From positions 1 through 5,515 of the forward strand of contig JAFGPU010000146.1 in NCBI GenBank assembly GCA_016936035.1: a DNA stretch of 5,515 bases, written 5' to 3'. Shown here one piece after another: positions 4,397 to 5,515 of this stretch. The notes under the pieces are model-generated. The model did no database searches, was not told the origin of the DNA, and worked only from the letters and a program-made list of their open reading frames with translations. This stretch comes from Acidimicrobiales bacterium. Its GTDB lineage: Bacteria; Actinomycetota; Acidimicrobiia; Acidimicrobiales; VFJN01. Each line of letters opens with the position of its first letter. Within the stretch, counting starts at the first letter, position 1. Both the position numbers and the translations under genes were made by a program.

Positions 4397-5434
4397 ATGG
4401 ACTACCGCCCCCTCGGTCGATCCGGACTTCGGGTGCCGGTGCTGAGCTTCGGCGCCGGCACCTTCGGCGGCCGGGGCGACCTGTTCGGCGCCTGGGGCAC
4501 CACCGACGTCGCCGAGGCGCGCACGCTCGTCGACATGTGCCTCGAGGCGGGGGTCACGGCCTTCGACACCGCCGACGTCTACTCCGACGGCGCCTCGGAG
4601 GAGGTGCTGGGCGCTGCGCTCGAGGGCCGCCGCGACGAGGTCCTGATCTCGACGAAGGCCGGCCTCCCGATGGGCGACGGGCCCAACGACGCCGGCACGT
4701 CCCGCTCACGGCTCATCTCCAGCGTCGAGTCGGCGCTACGCCGGCTGCGCACCGACCGCATCGACCTCTTCCAGCTCCACGCCCACGACGCGTCGACGCC
4801 CGTCGACGAAGTCCTGTCCACGCTCGACGGACTCGTCCGGTCGGGCAAGGTCCGCTACGTCGGCGTGTCGAACCACTCCGGTTGGCAGCTGATGCGTGCG
4901 CTCGCCGTCGCCGAGCGACACGGCTGGCCCCGCTACGTCGCCCACCAGGTGTACTACTCCCTCGTCGGGCGCGACTACGAGTGGGACCTCATGCCGCTGG
5001 GCGCGGCCGAGGGGGTCGGGGCGCTGGTCTGGAGCCCGCTGGCGTGGGGGCGGCTCACCGGCCGGATCCGGCGCGGGCAGCCGATCCCGCCCGGGAGCCG
5101 CCTCCACCAGACGGCACGCTTCGGCCCACCCGTCGACGACGGCCTGCTCTACGACGTCGTGGACGAGCTCGACGCCATCAGCGCGGAGACCGGCCGATCC
5201 GTGCCGCAGGTCGCCCTCAACTGGCTGCTCACCCGGCCCACCGTGGCATCGGTGATCGTCGGGGCTCGTGACGCTGCGCAGCTGAAGGAGAACCTCGGCG
5301 CGGTCGGCTGGCGCCTCGACGACGAGCACATCGCCCGGCTGGATGCGGCGAGCGCACGAACGGCGCCCTACCCGCACTTCCCGTACCGGCGGCAGGAGGG
5401 CTTCGCCCGGCTGGACCCGCCCCTCGCCGGGTGA
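4397..5434 (+). CDS. Aldo/keto reductase
   Basis: A 345-residue cytosolic NAD(P)H-dependent oxidoreductase of the (beta/alpha)8-barrel AKR superfamily, reducing an aldehyde or ketone of unknown identity. The start motif YRPLGRSGLRVPVLSFG (3-19) is typical. The catalytic tetrad is complete: D57 and Y62 in AFDTADVYSDG, K87 in ISTKAG and H128 in LFQLHAHD. GKVRYVGVSNHSGWQL (150-165) and WSPLAWGRLTGR (212-223) are conserved barrel segments, and SVIVGARDAAQLKENL (285-300) is the C-terminal cofactor-phosphate-binding segment. The length is normal for the group related to YajO and to potassium-channel beta subunits. It has a clear ribosome binding site and a promoter flanked by operator-like palindromes, and it is divergent from the tetR gene that probably represses it, which suggests induction by a xenobiotic or metabolite ligand. 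Confidence 0.96.
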   Translation: MDYRPLGRSGLRVPVLSFGAGTFGGRGDLFGAWGTTDVAEARTLVDMCLEAGVTAFDTADVYSDGASEEVLGAALEGRRDEVLISTKAGLPMGDGPNDAGTSRSRLISSVESALRRLRTDRIDLFQLHAHDASTPVDEVLSTLDGLVRSGKVRYVGVSNHSGWQLMRALAVAERHGWPRYVAHQVYYSLVGRDYEWDLMPLGAAEGVGALVWSPLAWGRLTGRIRRGQPIPPGSRLHQTARFGPPVDDGLLYDVVDELDAISAETGRSVPQVALNWLLTRPTVASVIVGARDAAQLKENLGAVGWRLDDEHIARLDAASARTAPYPHFPYRRQEGFARLDPPLAG

Positions 5435-5441
5435 GGGTCGG
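5417..5441 (+). terminator. Hairpin across the aldo/keto reductase stop codon
   Basis: Bases 5417-5425 pair with 5433-5441 around a 7-nt loop, 8 of 9 positions matching (one C-T mismatch). The right arm takes in the end of the stop codon (5432-5434). There is no U tract. It may mark the 3' end of the reductase mRNA before the next promoter at 5452, but could be chance in GC-rich DNA. Confidence 0.35.
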
Positions 5442-5451
5442 ACATCGGAGG

Positions 5452-5480
5452 TTGGTGATGGGAGTCGCTCTCGGTAGCCT
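5452..5480 (+). promoter_or_regulatory. Promoter of a gene starting beyond the right edge
   Basis: TTGGTG (5452-5457), a 17-bp spacer and TAGCCT (5475-5480) fit a sigma-70-type promoter in spacing and key bases. The predicted start of transcription is near 5487. This makes the ATG at 5483 an unlikely start codon, as it would lie upstream of the transcript. Confidence 0.5.
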
Positions 5481-5496
5481 CGATGCAACCACTCCG

Positions 5497-5504
5497 AAGG
5501 GGAG
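5497..5504 (+). promoter_or_regulatory. Ribosome binding site of the gene beyond the right edge
   Basis: AAGGGGAG is a purine-rich Shine-Dalgarno-like stretch 11 nt before the window end. By analogy with the aldo/keto reductase leader (42 nt from the -10 box to the ATG), the start codon is expected within a few bases of the edge. Confidence 0.5.
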
Positions 5505-5515
5505 TATCCCGTAAC

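Noticed and set aside
4397..5434. Large open frames on both strands inside the aldo/keto reductase gene
   Set aside because: They translate to Arg-rich or low-complexity proteins without motifs, while the forward frame has the complete AKR catalytic tetrad.
5483..5515. ATG at 5483 as the start of the right-edge gene
   Set aside because: The frame is open to the edge, but the ATG is only 2 nt after the -10 box, upstream of the predicted transcript start, and a ribosome binding site lies downstream of it.

Overview
The window is about 70% G+C by eye. It has short intergenic gaps, GTG as well as ATG starts, and promoter -10 boxes of the TAnnnT type (TAGCGT, TAGCCT, TATCGT). These features fit a free-living high-GC actinobacterium. 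An acidimicrobial or similar lineage is possible, but the sequence alone does not fix the taxon. No rRNA, tRNA, CRISPR array, insertion sequence or phage gene is visible.

Layout from left to right: (1) the C-terminal part of a cytochrome P450 (+), cut by the left edge; (2) a class I SAM-dependent methyltransferase (-), convergent with the P450, with a perfect 8-bp inverted repeat at the junction; (3) a 149-bp divergent intergenic region; (4) a second, unrelated-looking class I methyltransferase (+), probably translated from a leaderless mRNA; (5) a VOC (glyoxalase/bleomycin-resistance fold) protein (-), whose stop lies 4 bp from the methyltransferase stop; (6) 14 bp upstream of the VOC gene and on the same strand, a fused ArsR-type winged-helix plus LMW-phosphatase/arsenate reductase (ArsC) gene, so the two probably form a short operon; (7) a 122-bp gap with an ArsR promoter, a tandem operator-like repeat and a strong 43-nt hairpin; (8) a TetR-family repressor gene (-); (9) an 89-bp divergent regulatory region with two matching operator-like palindromes; (10) an aldo/keto reductase (+); (11) a promoter and ribosome binding site for a gene that begins just beyond the right edge.

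The window therefore holds two self-contained regulatory modules. In the first, the ArsR-ArsC fusion is likely to repress its own promoter through two 16-bp sites (ATCAA-N6-TCGAT, repeated at an 18-bp pitch). The first site fills the spacer between -10 and -35, and the VOC gene is co-transcribed. In the second, the TetR protein probably controls both itself and the divergent aldo/keto reductase through two 24-bp sites with 7-bp arms and a 10-bp gap, placed over the -10 of tetR and over the start site/RBS of the reductase gene. The P450 and the two methyltransferases look like ordinary accessory metabolism, with substrates that cannot be read from the sequence.

I see no convincing wholly new biological system. 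The points most worth checking are the two paired-operator arrangements, the fusion regulator whose only cysteines are the catalytic ones, the long hairpin at 3665-3707, and the leaderless-type starts.
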